NCBI RefSeq assembly: GCF_039962115.1
Contig: NZ_JAMPKJ010000057.1
Location: 1-37,468 of the forward strand
Reading direction: 5' to 3'
DNA length: 37,468 nucleotides
DNA from: Funiculus sociatus GB2-C1
GTDB lineage: Bacteria > Cyanobacteriota > Cyanobacteriia > Cyanobacteriales > FACHB-T130
Part shown: positions 7,829-16,239 of the stretch, one piece after another
Numbering within the stretch: position 1 is the stretch's first letter
Layout of the letters: each line of letters starts with the position of its first letter
Program-made: the position numbers and the translations under genes
Notes under the pieces: generated by a model
What the model saw: only the letters and a program-made list of their open reading frames with translations
Databases searched by the model: none
What the model was told of the DNA's origin: nothing

Positions 7829-8719
7829 ATGATTGTTTTGAGCGAATCATCAGGACAAATAAAGCCATCTGCCAGCAGCAGAGACCTAAAAATAGTAACT
7901 GAGACAGCTCTACTATTAGGATGCAAAGTTTATTACATACCGCAAGATTTTGAACGATGCGGCACAGCAGAAAATGCTTTATACCACATTCCTAAATATC
8001 CCCAATATACTGCTGGAATTTGGGTGGGATATATTCCTGAACTTTATCGCTACGAAGCTATCTACAACGCTGCAAAAGCTAAAGGAATAAAATTGCTCAA
8101 TACTCCCTGGCAACACCAGACAGCTCTAGAATTTGATTTATTTTATCCCTTACTAAAAGGGTTAACTCCGGAAAGTATTGTCATACACTCGATCAATGAA
8201 TGTGCCAAAGCTGGCGATTTATTAGGATTTCCTGTATTTATCAAAGGGGCAATCCAGTCTGTAAAAACGCAAGGTTGGGAGTCCTGTGTAGCAAATAATT
8301 ATGAAGATTTAGTCAGAATTTCCAAGCATTTATTAACTCTTGAATATGGTTCAAGAGGCAGACTTATTGTTAGGAAATTAGTAAGTTTGCGACACAACCG
8401 CTTAGCGCCAAACAGCTTCCCTATGGGCAGAGAATTTAGAGTTTTTATTTATAATCACCGCGTCCTAAAATATGGCTACTATTGGGAAGGACGCGATGAT
8501 TTGAGCAAGTTATCGCTAGAAGAAGAAAACGCAGTCTTAAATTTAGCAGTTTTGGCATCTGAACGTCTCAATGTGCCTTATGTAGCCATCGATATTGGGC
8601 AATTAGAAAGTGGAGAGTGGATTGTAATAGAGACAGCAGATGCCCAATTTGCAGGTTTTAGTCAAATTCCTGTAATTGAGCTTTGGAATAAGTTAAAAGA
8701 CATCACATTAGAAGGATGA
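7829..8719 (+). CDS. ATP-grasp domain protein of unknown substrate
   Basis: A 296-residue protein starting at an ATG. The N-terminal half (1-110) is a pre-ATP-grasp-like alpha/beta region. From about residue 115 the ATP-grasp fold is suggested by GFPVFIKGAIQSVKTQGW (lysine for ATP phosphates and a following loop), a central RGRLIVRKLV strand, GREFRVFIYNHRVLKYGYYW, and the C-terminal VPYVAIDIGQLESGEWIVIE strand with acidic residues for Mg2+ and an ETADAQFAG tail. ATP-grasp enzymes join a carboxylate to an amine or thiol using ATP. Relatives annotated only as ATP-grasp domain proteins are widespread. It stands alone, with no peptide precursor, transporter or second enzyme next to it, so no pathway can be inferred. 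It converges on the SDR gene. Confidence 0.78.
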   Translation: MIVLSESSGQIKPSASSRDLKIVTETALLLGCKVYYIPQDFERCGTAENALYHIPKYPQYTAGIWVGYIPELYRYEAIYNAAKAKGIKLLNTPWQHQTALEFDLFYPLLKGLTPESIVIHSINECAKAGDLLGFPVFIKGAIQSVKTQGWESCVANNYEDLVRISKHLLTLEYGSRGRLIVRKLVSLRHNRLAPNSFPMGREFRVFIYNHRVLKYGYYWEGRDDLSKLSLEEENAVLNLAVLASERLNVPYVAIDIGQLESGEWIVIETADAQFAGFSQIPVIELWNKLKDITLEG

Positions 8720-8754
8720 CGAGTAGTAAGGTAGACATTGCTACCCTACTGAGT

Positions 8755-9462
8755 TTACCAAGGTATGGGTTGGCGATCGCGCCAAAAACCACTTGTCGCA
8801 CCATCATCAGGTAACGTAGCCAGCCAGACAATTGTATCAACGCCTTGCTCTAAAGTTCTCGGAGCATTCGAGCCGCCCATATCAGTTTTCACCCAGCCTG
8901 GACACACGGCATTTACTAAAATATTTGTGTCTTTCAACTCATTGGCAAAAAGCCGCGTTAGTGCATTCAGGGCAGTTTTGGAAATTCGATATGCAGGGTA
9001 TCCTGTGTTCATCTCCGACAATTGTCCCGCACCCGATGATACATTAACAACTCGTCCATAATTATGCTTTTTCATCAGGGGAATTAAAGCCTGAGACAGC
9101 AGCAATGGCCCGTATAAATTTGTCTCGATTGTTTCCTGTAAAGTATTAATTTTGGTATTAAATATGCTATTTTCGGCATCCGTAAAATCTCTAGCTATTC
9201 CCGCATTGTTCACCAAAATATCCAGTTTCCCAAACTCATTGCGAATAAACTGCGCCAAATGCTCGATACTTTCTGCATTAGTGACATCAAGCGGATGATA
9301 AACAACATCCAATCCCTCAGCTTGCAGCTTTTCAACCGCTGCTTTGCCATTAGTTTCGTCACGACTGGTAAGAACAACTTGGATATCTTTTGAAGCCAGT
9401 TGTCGGCAAGTTTCAAAACCGAGTCCCCGATTGGCACCTGTGACAATTGCTATTTTTTTCAT
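8755..9462 (-). CDS. Short-chain dehydrogenase/reductase (carbonyl-reductase-like)
   Basis: A 235-residue single-domain SDR. The coenzyme motif TGANRGLG is at residues 8-15, the NNAG motif at about 86-89, the catalytic Ser in VNVSSGAGQ near 145, and Tyr-x-x-x-Lys in YPAYRISK near 158-162. An Arg after the glycine motif and the TSRDET stretch suggest NADP(H). Overall resemblance is to classical SDRs close to carbonyl reductase, including the late VCPGWVKTDMGG and the C-terminal SGFWRDRQPIPW. Substrate is probably a carbonyl compound, not definable here. Starts at ATG 9462. The gene is intact and of normal length. Confidence 0.9.
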   Translation of the reverse strand: MKKIAIVTGANRGLGFETCRQLASKDIQVVLTSRDETNGKAAVEKLQAEGLDVVYHPLDVTNAESIEHLAQFIRNEFGKLDILVNNAGIARDFTDAENSIFNTKINTLQETIETNLYGPLLLSQALIPLMKKHNYGRVVNVSSGAGQLSEMNTGYPAYRISKTALNALTRLFANELKDTNILVNAVCPGWVKTDMGGSNAPRTLEQGVDTIVWLATLPDDGATSGFWRDRQPIPW

Positions 9463-9554
9463 TTTTATTCCCTGGCTTACATTTATAATTTTAGTTAAAA
9501 ATATTTTTAGGTTGGGCCCGTGCGACTAAGCAAAACCTAATAAATGCTTGAAAT

Positions 9555-9622
9555 GGTAGGTTGGGCGATTAGTACCAACCTACGCTCTAACTGGGGAGAC
9601 AGGTGCGTAAGCGTAACGCACC
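9555..9622. repeat. Two intergenic hairpins downstream of the carbonic anhydrase gene
   Basis: GTAGGTTGG (9556-9564) and CCAACCTAC (9575-9583) form a 9-bp perfect inverted repeat with a 10-base loop. A second hairpin follows: GGTGCGT (9602-9608) and ACGCACC (9616-9622). Both belong to widespread cyanobacterial intergenic repeat families; the first is related to the repeat at 443-526. They lie just after the carbonic anhydrase stop codon on the minus strand and might serve as transcript ends, though neither is followed by a strong T run. Confidence 0.6.
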
Positions 9623-9643
9623 CTACGCATCTAGAAAAGTTTA

Positions 9644-10384
9644 TTAAGTAACAATAGTTATTTCTCCAGCATCTAGATCGTAACGACAGCCGACAATTTT
9701 TAGTTTGCCTTCTTGGATCAGTTGAGCCAGCATCACAGAAGTTTCCTGCAACAATTCAACTTGATATTGAACATTGGCTACGACTGCATTCTCAACTGGA
9801 TCGCCCGATTTGCCTTTTACCTTTGCTAAGGCTGGTTTGATGTCCTCAACAAAAGTGCCAATTCTACCAGGGAGTGGATCGCCTTTGACCGCCGCCGCTA
9901 CTGCACCGCATCTTTCATGTCCCATTACCACGATCAGCTGAGCGCCTAATACCGCTGTAGCGAATTCTAGGCTACCTAAAGATGTAGGACTTACGACATT
10001 TCCAGCTAGGCGAACAACAAACAAATCCCCAAGCCCTTGATCAAACACAATTTCTGAAGGAACTCGTGAATCAGCACAGCTAAGCATGGCTGCAAACGGA
10101 TACTGGCCTTTAGCAACTAATTGCAAACGTGCTATTGATTGGTTGGGGTTTTGACGCCTTTCCTGCACAAACCGTTTGTTCCCCTCCACCAATCTTTTCA
10201 AAGCTTCGTCAGGACTAACTGGTTTAGGATTGCTTTGATATTCAGCAGCAGCAGCTTGTGGAGAAATCGCTTCCTGTGCAGTCCAGAGGACACCGCCAGC
10301 AGCAGTAGCAGCAAGACCAGCTCCTCCCGCGCCTACCAGTTTCAATAAATCGCGCCGTCCCACAAACCCATCAATTCGACTCAT
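9644..10384 (-). CDS. Tat-exported beta-class carbonic anhydrase (EcaB-like)
   Basis: A 246-residue precursor. The N-terminus holds a twin-arginine export signal, GRRDLLKLVG at residues 9-18, a hydrophobic AGGAGLAATAAGG stretch and an Ala-rich cleavage area near 36-47. The mature domain is a beta-carbonic anhydrase: zinc ligands Cys103, His156 and Cys159 and the Asp105/Arg107 dyad in SCADSRVP and GHERCGA. It should interconvert CO2 and bicarbonate in the periplasm or thylakoid lumen. In Synechocystis a beta-CA of this kind is called EcaB; I do not assign the symbol here. It starts at an ATG with GAGG seven to ten bases before it. No carboxysome or bicarbonate-transport gene is next to it. Confidence 0.93.
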   Translation of the reverse strand: MSRIDGFVGRRDLLKLVGAGGAGLAATAAGGVLWTAQEAISPQAAAAEYQSNPKPVSPDEALKRLVEGNKRFVQERRQNPNQSIARLQLVAKGQYPFAAMLSCADSRVPSEIVFDQGLGDLFVVRLAGNVVSPTSLGSLEFATAVLGAQLIVVMGHERCGAVAAAVKGDPLPGRIGTFVEDIKPALAKVKGKSGDPVENAVVANVQYQVELLQETSVMLAQLIQEGKLKIVGCRYDLDAGEITIVT

Positions 10385-10687
10385 TCTAATACCTCAAGAA
10401 AACGTTATTTCCCGATCCAAAAAATGGATGTGTATCTCATTGAAGTATATTTTTGGATAGAAAAATTTTTTTTTTTAGTGGAACAGAAATAGAGGATAAT
10501 GTATAGTGCCTCGGCGCGAAGAATGTGGCTGCGTGCCGCATCCAAAGATCGCGATCGCATTTATTAAGCTGTCATACATTTAATTTGCCGATAGCTATAA
10601 GCACCCAAAGGTAAAAGCAACAATTGAGTTTTACAATTTTTAATTTTTAATTACTTGGTACCGCCGACAAATCAGCTCAATAGCCAA
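10385..10687. other. Intergenic region upstream of the carbonic anhydrase gene
   Basis: No gene seen. It includes a 12-base T run near 10468-10479, a HIP1-type GCGATCGC at 10551-10558 and AT-rich tails (repeats of TTTTTAATTT near 10635-10650). It lies between the carbonic anhydrase start and the first cyclase stop, so it should hold the anhydrase promoter, but no -10/-35 pair can be named with confidence. Confidence 0.5.
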
Positions 10688-12301
10688 TTAATGCCTCTTG
10701 GTTTGATAAACTTGTATGGGCCGGTCAATGCCTTTGAAACGAAACTCTCCCATTGCGGACAAGCCTTTTGTTCGCTTCAGCATTGAATAGGTTTTTTCAC
10801 TGATAACAAATTCACCAGGCGGACAAATTCCTTCCATACGAGAAGCAAGATTAATCGTTGTTCCTAACACGGTATAATCTACCCTCTGAGAGCTTCCAAC
10901 ATCTCCAACTACGGCTTTACCGCTATTGATGGCAATCCGCAATTGCAGGGGTTCTGGAAAGAAGCGACAAGTATTGAGACGATCTAAACGCTCCAGCATT
11001 CCCCAGGCGGAGGCTACAGCTCTCTCGGCATGATCTGGCTGCGGTTCGGGAGCGCCAAAAAATGCCATAATGCAATCGCCAATAAATTTATCTAACGTCC
11101 CTCCAGCATGAAAAATTTCTTGCAACATTTCCTCGAAGAAGTTATTAAGCAAATGGGCAATTTGTGTGGGAGTTAACTTTTCCGAAAGGGCAGTAAAGCC
11201 AACAATATCAGCAAAGAGAATGCTAATTTCACCTTCTGAGGGAACCAGACGACCGTCTTCTAATGCCCCTTGTGTCATGATGTGTTGCACAACTGAAGGC
11301 GAGTGATAGCGTTCTAGTCTGTGGCGAATATTTGCTTCGCTTCTGAGTTTCTGTGTTAATAACCAACGTTGCACAGCTGATGCTACTAGATTGGCTAAAG
11401 CTGAAAAAAAGCTGAGGTCTTCTTCTCCGCCTTTAGCATAATGGTTAAAAGAAAGATTGGCATCGCCATAAAGAACGCCTACCACATGATGTTCATCCCA
11501 GAGAGGAACAGCTAAGGCGCTACGAATGCCTTTGGCTAAAATACTTTGTTCGCCTACAAAGCGTTCATCCCTTTGAGCATCAGCGGTTTTTACAGCTAAT
11601 TTATCAGTAAATACTTTTTGACAGATGGTGCGGCTAATCCAACTGTCATCGGCTGTTATATTTTCCTGTTGAGAGATATCTCTGGCGGCTGCATCAAGTA
11701 ATTCAAGTTTGCCCGAATCATTAATATCAACTAATAGTGCCAAACGTTCGATACTTTTTAAATTGCGAAAAACGATTTCCTGCACCTGAGCAAAAATCGC
11801 TTCTATAGATTCAGCAGAATTTAGACTTTTAGCTATATCCACCATGTCTTTGAGACGATCGATTGCTTTTTGGTGGTTTGAGGAGCGATCGCCATTATCA
11901 TCAGCCTGTATCCACTGCTGTTGCAGTTCTTCGGCACTGCGAAAGATAGTCATTGCCTCATCAGCCAGCGGATATGTTACTGGCTTCTGGGGTTGAGGAG
12001 GATCGGTGAAAATAACATTTAGGCAAATATGCCCTAGCTGAATAACATCGCCGTGATTGACTTTTTGAGGGGAGGTCAAAAGACGTTCATTTAACCGGGT
12101 ACCGTTGGTGCTGTGCATATCCTCAATCAACCACCCCCGATCAGGCGCTTTCACCAAGCGGGCATGGTAGCGAGAAATCTCAAAGTATGGTAAGTACAAA
12201 TCGCATTCTGGCAACCGCCCAATAGTAAATTCCTCTTTTTCTACTGTGATGTAGCTTTCGGTCTTGCCTTCAATTTGTTGGCGCAGCTTTAGTTCAGCCA
12301 T
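10688..12301 (-). CDS. Class III adenylate cyclase with FHA and GAF domains (paralogue 1)
   Basis: A 537-residue protein; the start is the ATG at 12301, which aligns with the neighbour paralogue's MAELKLR start, rather than a TTG 60 bases upstream. Residues 1-100 form an FHA phosphothreonine-binding domain (IGRLPECDLYLPYFEISRYH, then TNGTRLNE). About 155-310 is a GAF domain; 350-535 is a class III cyclase catalytic domain. Catalytic features, with residue numbers: metal Asp365 (FADIVGF) and Asp409 (FIGDCIMAFFG), base-selecting Lys405 (TLDK) and Asp475 (RVDYT), transition-state Asn484 and Arg488 (INLASR). Lys plus Asp favours ATP, so cAMP. No transmembrane segment, so cytosolic. GAF may bind a small ligand. 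It lies 325 bases downstream of its tandem paralogue. Confidence 0.93.
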   Translation of the reverse strand: MAELKLRQQIEGKTESYITVEKEEFTIGRLPECDLYLPYFEISRYHARLVKAPDRGWLIEDMHSTNGTRLNERLLTSPQKVNHGDVIQLGHICLNVIFTDPPQPQKPVTYPLADEAMTIFRSAEELQQQWIQADDNGDRSSNHQKAIDRLKDMVDIAKSLNSAESIEAIFAQVQEIVFRNLKSIERLALLVDINDSGKLELLDAAARDISQQENITADDSWISRTICQKVFTDKLAVKTADAQRDERFVGEQSILAKGIRSALAVPLWDEHHVVGVLYGDANLSFNHYAKGGEEDLSFFSALANLVASAVQRWLLTQKLRSEANIRHRLERYHSPSVVQHIMTQGALEDGRLVPSEGEISILFADIVGFTALSEKLTPTQIAHLLNNFFEEMLQEIFHAGGTLDKFIGDCIMAFFGAPEPQPDHAERAVASAWGMLERLDRLNTCRFFPEPLQLRIAINSGKAVVGDVGSSQRVDYTVLGTTINLASRMEGICPPGEFVISEKTYSMLKRTKGLSAMGEFRFKGIDRPIQVYQTKRH

Positions 12302-12626
12302 GACTTCAAACCTCCTTGCACCACAGCGAACAAGAGGTGCTAAAAATCTCTTGCAAAGCAATATTCAAATAGCGCACCGACAAAAGCAATGGCATTTCCC
12401 CAGCGATAGCGTAAGCAGTAGTGCTTTTGAGCGCATCGCTGCAACCATCTTAACCTTGAGAAAATCCTTCTACCGACGATTAGCAATGTTGAAATTGGCG
12501 GCGACGCTAGAAAAATCGCACCTTTGGCATTAGGAGAGAACAAGCGATCGCTTTGTCCCATTTTTCTTTTGATACTACACGCAGCTCCCCCGGATTAAAG
12601 GGGCTTTGTTGGATCTGCGTCTACCA
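12302..12626. other. Intergenic region between the two cyclase genes
   Basis: No gene is convincing here. A 73-codon minus-strand frame has a protein-unlike composition and is rejected. A possible hairpin near the cyclase-2 3' end pairs AGCTCCCC (12583-12590) with GGGGCT (12600-12605), with one bulged base, and could end its transcript. A HIP1 site is at 12545-12552. The start of cyclase 1 lies at the left end, so its promoter may also be here. Confidence 0.5.
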
Positions 12627-14267
12627 TCAAGAAACTGGTTTGGTACCATCCCTCTTGGTCTGATAAACCTTTATCGGGCGGTCAATGCCTTTGAAACGGT
12701 ACTCTCCCATTTCCTCCAAGCCTTGCGTCCCCAAGGGAAGGCCCTTTTGGGGGGTTCGCGTCAGCATTGAATAGGTGGCTTCGCTGACGACACATTCACC
12801 GGGAGGACAAATTCCTTCCATGCGGGAGGCAAGATTAATTGTTGCTCCTAACGCAGTATAATCTACCCTTTGAGAACTGCCGACATCTCCAATTACTGCC
12901 CTACCGCTGTTGATAGCAATCCTGATTTGCAGCGGTTCTGCTAATACTTGATTCGCATTGAGATTTTCTAGACGAGTCAGCATTCCCATAGCCGCAGCAA
13001 CAGCCTTGTCAGCATGATCTATTTGCGGTTCCGGAGCGCCAAAGAATGCCATAATGCAATCTCCAATATATTTATCCAGCGTTCCTCCAACCGCAAAAAC
13101 TTCCTGTAACATTTCCTCGAAGAAAGCATTTAGCAAGTGGGCAATTTGTGCGGGACGCAATCTTTCCGAAAGTGCAGTAAAGCCGACAATATCAGCGAAG
13201 AGAATGCTGATATCAACTTCGGCGGGAACCAGACGACCATCTTCTAATGCCCCTTGGGTCATAATGTGCTGCACAACAGAAGGGGAGTGATAGCGCTCTA
13301 GTCTATTCCTAATTGTTTCTTCGTTTCTGAGTTTGAGTGTTAAGAGCCACCGTTGTACAGCTGAGGCGACGAGATTGGCTAAGGCTGAAAAAAAACTGAG
13401 GTCTTCTTCTCCGCCTTTAGTCCAATGGCTAGAAGGAAGTTGAGCATCGGCATAAAGTACGCCGACTACTTTATTTTCATCCCAGAGAGGAACAGCGATC
13501 GCGCTCTTGATGCCTTTGACGAAAATACTTTGTTCCCCTTCAAACCGTTTATCCATTTGAGCATCTGCGGTTTGAATTGCTACTTTTTCATCAAATACTC
13601 TTTGACAAATGCTGCGACTAATCCAACTACCCGACTCGGTGAGATTTTGAGAGACATCTCTGGTTGCGGCATTGAGCAATTCAAGTTTACCTAAACCGTT
13701 GACATCAACTAACAATGCTAAGCGTTCAATACTTTTGAGGCTGCGGAAAACAACTTCCTGCACCTGTTCAAAAATGGCTTCTATTGATTCAGCAGCACTG
13801 AGAGCCTTAGCGATATCTACCAAATCTTTCAGGCGAGCGATCGCTTTCTCCTTATTGTCGCTGGAATCTTTCGCCCCATCCGCTTGTATCCATTGCTGTT
13901 GCAGTTCTTTAACATTGCGAAGGATAGTAGTACCTTCAGGCGGTACCTCTAGCAAATCGGGTTTTACAGGAGCAGTTAAAACAACAACTACACCAACATC
14001 TCCCAGCCAAATAACGTCACCGTCATTTATCTGTTGAGGCGAGGTTACAGGACGTTCGTTCAATCGTGTCCCGTTTTTGCTACCCATATCCTCAATTGTC
14101 CAGTCTCCGGTCGCTGTCTTCAAAAATTGGACATGGTAGCGGGAAATTCCCCCAAAAGGCAAGCACAAGTCACATTCTGGCAAACGCCCGATAGTAAATT
14201 CATCCTGATTTACCGTAACCGTTCTTTCCGTATCTTCTTCTTTTAGGCGTAGTTTAAGTTCAGCCAT
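12627..14267 (-). CDS. Class III adenylate cyclase with FHA and GAF domains (paralogue 2)
   Basis: A 546-residue protein with the same domain order as its downstream neighbour, to which it is similar along the full length. FHA domain residues 1-100 carry GRLPECDLCLPFGGISRYH and a KNGTRLNE loop; GAF follows about 150-310; the class III cyclase domain fills the rest. Catalytic residues are conserved: Asp in FADIVGFT, Lys and Asp in TLDKYIGDCIMAFFG, Asp in RVDYTALG and Asn/Arg in INLASR. ATP should be the substrate. A difference from paralogue 1 is an extra loop near the C-terminus (TPQKGLPLGTQGLEEMGEYR). The ATG start at 14267 is shared in position with the MAELKLR of paralogue 1. The two arose by tandem duplication and have diverged. 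Confidence 0.93.
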   Translation of the reverse strand: MAELKLRLKEEDTERTVTVNQDEFTIGRLPECDLCLPFGGISRYHVQFLKTATGDWTIEDMGSKNGTRLNERPVTSPQQINDGDVIWLGDVGVVVVLTAPVKPDLLEVPPEGTTILRNVKELQQQWIQADGAKDSSDNKEKAIARLKDLVDIAKALSAAESIEAIFEQVQEVVFRSLKSIERLALLVDVNGLGKLELLNAATRDVSQNLTESGSWISRSICQRVFDEKVAIQTADAQMDKRFEGEQSIFVKGIKSAIAVPLWDENKVVGVLYADAQLPSSHWTKGGEEDLSFFSALANLVASAVQRWLLTLKLRNEETIRNRLERYHSPSVVQHIMTQGALEDGRLVPAEVDISILFADIVGFTALSERLRPAQIAHLLNAFFEEMLQEVFAVGGTLDKYIGDCIMAFFGAPEPQIDHADKAVAAAMGMLTRLENLNANQVLAEPLQIRIAINSGRAVIGDVGSSQRVDYTALGATINLASRMEGICPPGECVVSEATYSMLTRTPQKGLPLGTQGLEEMGEYRFKGIDRPIKVYQTKRDGTKPVS

Positions 14268-14585
14268 GACTTAATACCTTTTTGAAGCAAAGCCAACAAA
14301 GGAGGCACAATTCCCCAGCCCGTAGTCTAAGTATAAATTTATGCAATTTAGATGCACAAAGCATTATTAGATCCAATGCGATCGCGCCCTTTCTATGAAA
14401 AATTGGGGGGTATGACCCCTCATCCTTAGAACAACAGTATCATAGTATGGCTGGTTTCCCATACCGGGTCGAGGTTGTAGCTATACAACGGCAAAACACA
14501 CTGGAAATAAACCAGCGAATCACAGCAGAAATCGATTTTGTTAAAAATCCGGAAGACACTACTTATTTTTGGAAAAAAATCTATT
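14268..14585. other. Divergent promoter region between cyclase 2 and a Ser/Thr kinase gene
   Basis: No gene is supported between the cyclase start and the kinase ATG. The stretch has a HIP1-type site near 14380-14387 and a small hairpin GGGGT (14407-14411) / ACCCC (14415-14419). A TTG at 14538 opens an in-frame 16-codon extension of the kinase but has no ribosome site. Cyclase and kinase point away from each other, so the gap should hold both promoters; the tract of A/T-rich sequence near 14560-14585 lies directly before the kinase. Confidence 0.45.
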
Positions 14586-16064
14586 ATGTCAAACGGTTTA
14601 CCTCCCAGCAGCGAAACAATGATAGGCACTTTACTAGACCAGCGTTATCAGGTGGTTCAAGTGCTAGGTCAAGGCGGATTTGGTCATACATACATCGCCC
14701 AAGACACTCGCCGACCAGGAAACCCCACCTGTGTCGTCAAACACCTTAAACCCGCTATTAGCAACCCGGAATTTTTGCAAACAGCTAGACGCTTGTTTAA
14801 TAGCGAAGCGGAAACCCTGGAAAAGTTAGGAAATCATGACCAAATTCCCCGGCTGTTAGCTTACTTTGAGGAAAACCAAGAGTTTTATCTGGTACAGGAG
14901 TTTATCGACGGACATACTCTAAGTGTAGAACTTCCACCGGGTCAGCGGTGGAGCGAAACTCAGGCGATTCAACTGCTGGCTGAAGTTTTACCTATTCTAG
15001 AATTTGTCCACGGTAACGGGGTGATCCATCGGGATATCAAGCCGGATAATTTAATCCGCCGTTCCTCAGACAACAAGTTAGTTTTGGTTGATTTTGGTGC
15101 TGTTAAGCAAGTGCAGATGCAGTCAGTCCTTGCACCTGAAGGTGTAAACGAGACTGTAGCAATTGGCACCCCAGGCTATATGCCCAGCGAACAGGGACAA
15201 GGCAGACCCCGCCCCAGTAGCGATATTTATGCTCTCGGCACCATCGGCATCCAAGCCTTGACTGGCTTAAATCCCAGACAATTATCAGAAGATCCTGAGA
15301 CTGGGGAAATTCTCTGGCGACATCAAGCTCAAGTCAGCGACTCTTTGGCAGATGTTCTAGATAAGATGGTGCGCCACTACTTCAAATACCGCTACCAGTC
15401 AGCAACTGAGGCGCTGCAAGCACTCGCCTCATTGACCAATCCCTCCACTCCGGGGGCTTTGGCGGCAGTCTTCAGCCAGAAGGTGCGCGGCTACTTCAAA
15501 GATGGCTCTGAGTCTGCTAAAGAGGCATTGCGTAGGTTCTCCGCCGAGACGAAGCCCCACACTTTGTCAGATGACGCAACTGCCCCTGTATCTACGCCCC
15601 AGCCAGCCATCCCCCCGACGCAGAACACAGTAACAATTGCTACTGGTAATCCCCCAACACATAACACTGTGACAGTTGCTCCGGGAAGGGAAGCGATCGC
15701 GCCAGACACTTCACAATCTAAATCCCCCCAGAAATTGCCGTTGCTAATCGGCGTAGGCACCGCTATTTTTGTAATTACAATCGGTGCAATTTCTGCAAAT
15801 CGTCCCCCATCGCCTAATCCGGATACGGCTAAAAACCAAATTGAAACAACAGCTAAAACTGCACCAAAACCAAGTTGTATTGTTGTTACTAGCTCATCAA
15901 ATGTCCGCTCTTTGGATGGGCGTAAGAAAACTGGGGATGTTGTGAAATCAGGAACTAAAGTATCTGTTACTGGAAAAGAAGAAAGTGGCTGGATAGAGAT
16001 TAATGCTCCGGTGTCCGGTTGGATTTGGAAAGGTCGGACAAAAAATACTTGTCCTTCTAAATAG
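14586..16064 (+). CDS. Ser/Thr protein kinase with transmembrane helix and C-terminal SH3-like domain
   Basis: A 492-residue protein from the ATG at 14586. Kinase domain, about residues 18-270: Gly-rich loop GQGGFG, Lys in VVKHLKP, a Glu in the C-helix, catalytic HRDIKPDN, metal-binding DFGAVKQ, activation segment with GTPGYMPSEQ. Then a low-complexity Pro/Thr-rich linker, a transmembrane helix about 386-406 (LLIGVGTAIFVITIGAI), and an extracytoplasmic bacterial SH3-like domain about 430-488 (SNVRSLDG, GTKVSVTG, GWIEI, GWIWKG). SH3b domains usually bind cell-wall or peptide ligands, so this could be a receptor kinase that senses the envelope. Kinase elements look intact. It is divergent from the FHA-containing cyclase. 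Confidence 0.93.
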   Translation: MSNGLPPSSETMIGTLLDQRYQVVQVLGQGGFGHTYIAQDTRRPGNPTCVVKHLKPAISNPEFLQTARRLFNSEAETLEKLGNHDQIPRLLAYFEENQEFYLVQEFIDGHTLSVELPPGQRWSETQAIQLLAEVLPILEFVHGNGVIHRDIKPDNLIRRSSDNKLVLVDFGAVKQVQMQSVLAPEGVNETVAIGTPGYMPSEQGQGRPRPSSDIYALGTIGIQALTGLNPRQLSEDPETGEILWRHQAQVSDSLADVLDKMVRHYFKYRYQSATEALQALASLTNPSTPGALAAVFSQKVRGYFKDGSESAKEALRRFSAETKPHTLSDDATAPVSTPQPAIPPTQNTVTIATGNPPTHNTVTVAPGREAIAPDTSQSKSPQKLPLLIGVGTAIFVITIGAISANRPPSPNPDTAKNQIETTAKTAPKPSCIVVTSSSNVRSLDGRKKTGDVVKSGTKVSVTGKEESGWIEINAPVSGWIWKGRTKNTCPSK

Positions 16065-16127
16065 AAAAACCGGGTTTTTCAGGGTGCATAGAAAAAAGTT
16101 TGAGGCGAAGCGATCGCACTTTTTTTT
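16064..16127 (+). terminator. Possible terminator hairpins after the SH3 kinase
   Basis: Directly at the stop, GAAAAA and TTTTTC pair around CCGGG (16064-16080); this is also a common cyanobacterial repeat. Next, AAAAAAGT (16092-16099) and ACTTTTTT (16118-16125) pair around a loop containing HIP1, and the T run continues to 16127. The second resembles a factor-independent terminator, though its loop is long. Confidence 0.5.
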
Positions 16128-16239
16128 ACCCTATACTGGTGAGCAATTTGGGAAGATTTACTGCTTCAATCGTCTTCAAATCGAGTTTTTCTGAGGCGCG
16201 ATCAATATCTATGCCAACAATGGAGTAAAATTCTATTAC

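Noticed and set aside
12340-12561. Minus-strand frame of 73 codons between the two cyclases
   Set aside because: Composition is rich in Arg, Cys and Trp without domain pattern, it lacks a ribosome site, and it is in repeat-prone intergenic DNA.
14538-14585. N-terminal extension of the SH3 kinase from a TTG
   Set aside because: The ATG at 14586 is followed by a normal kinase start; the extension is basic and has no ribosome site.
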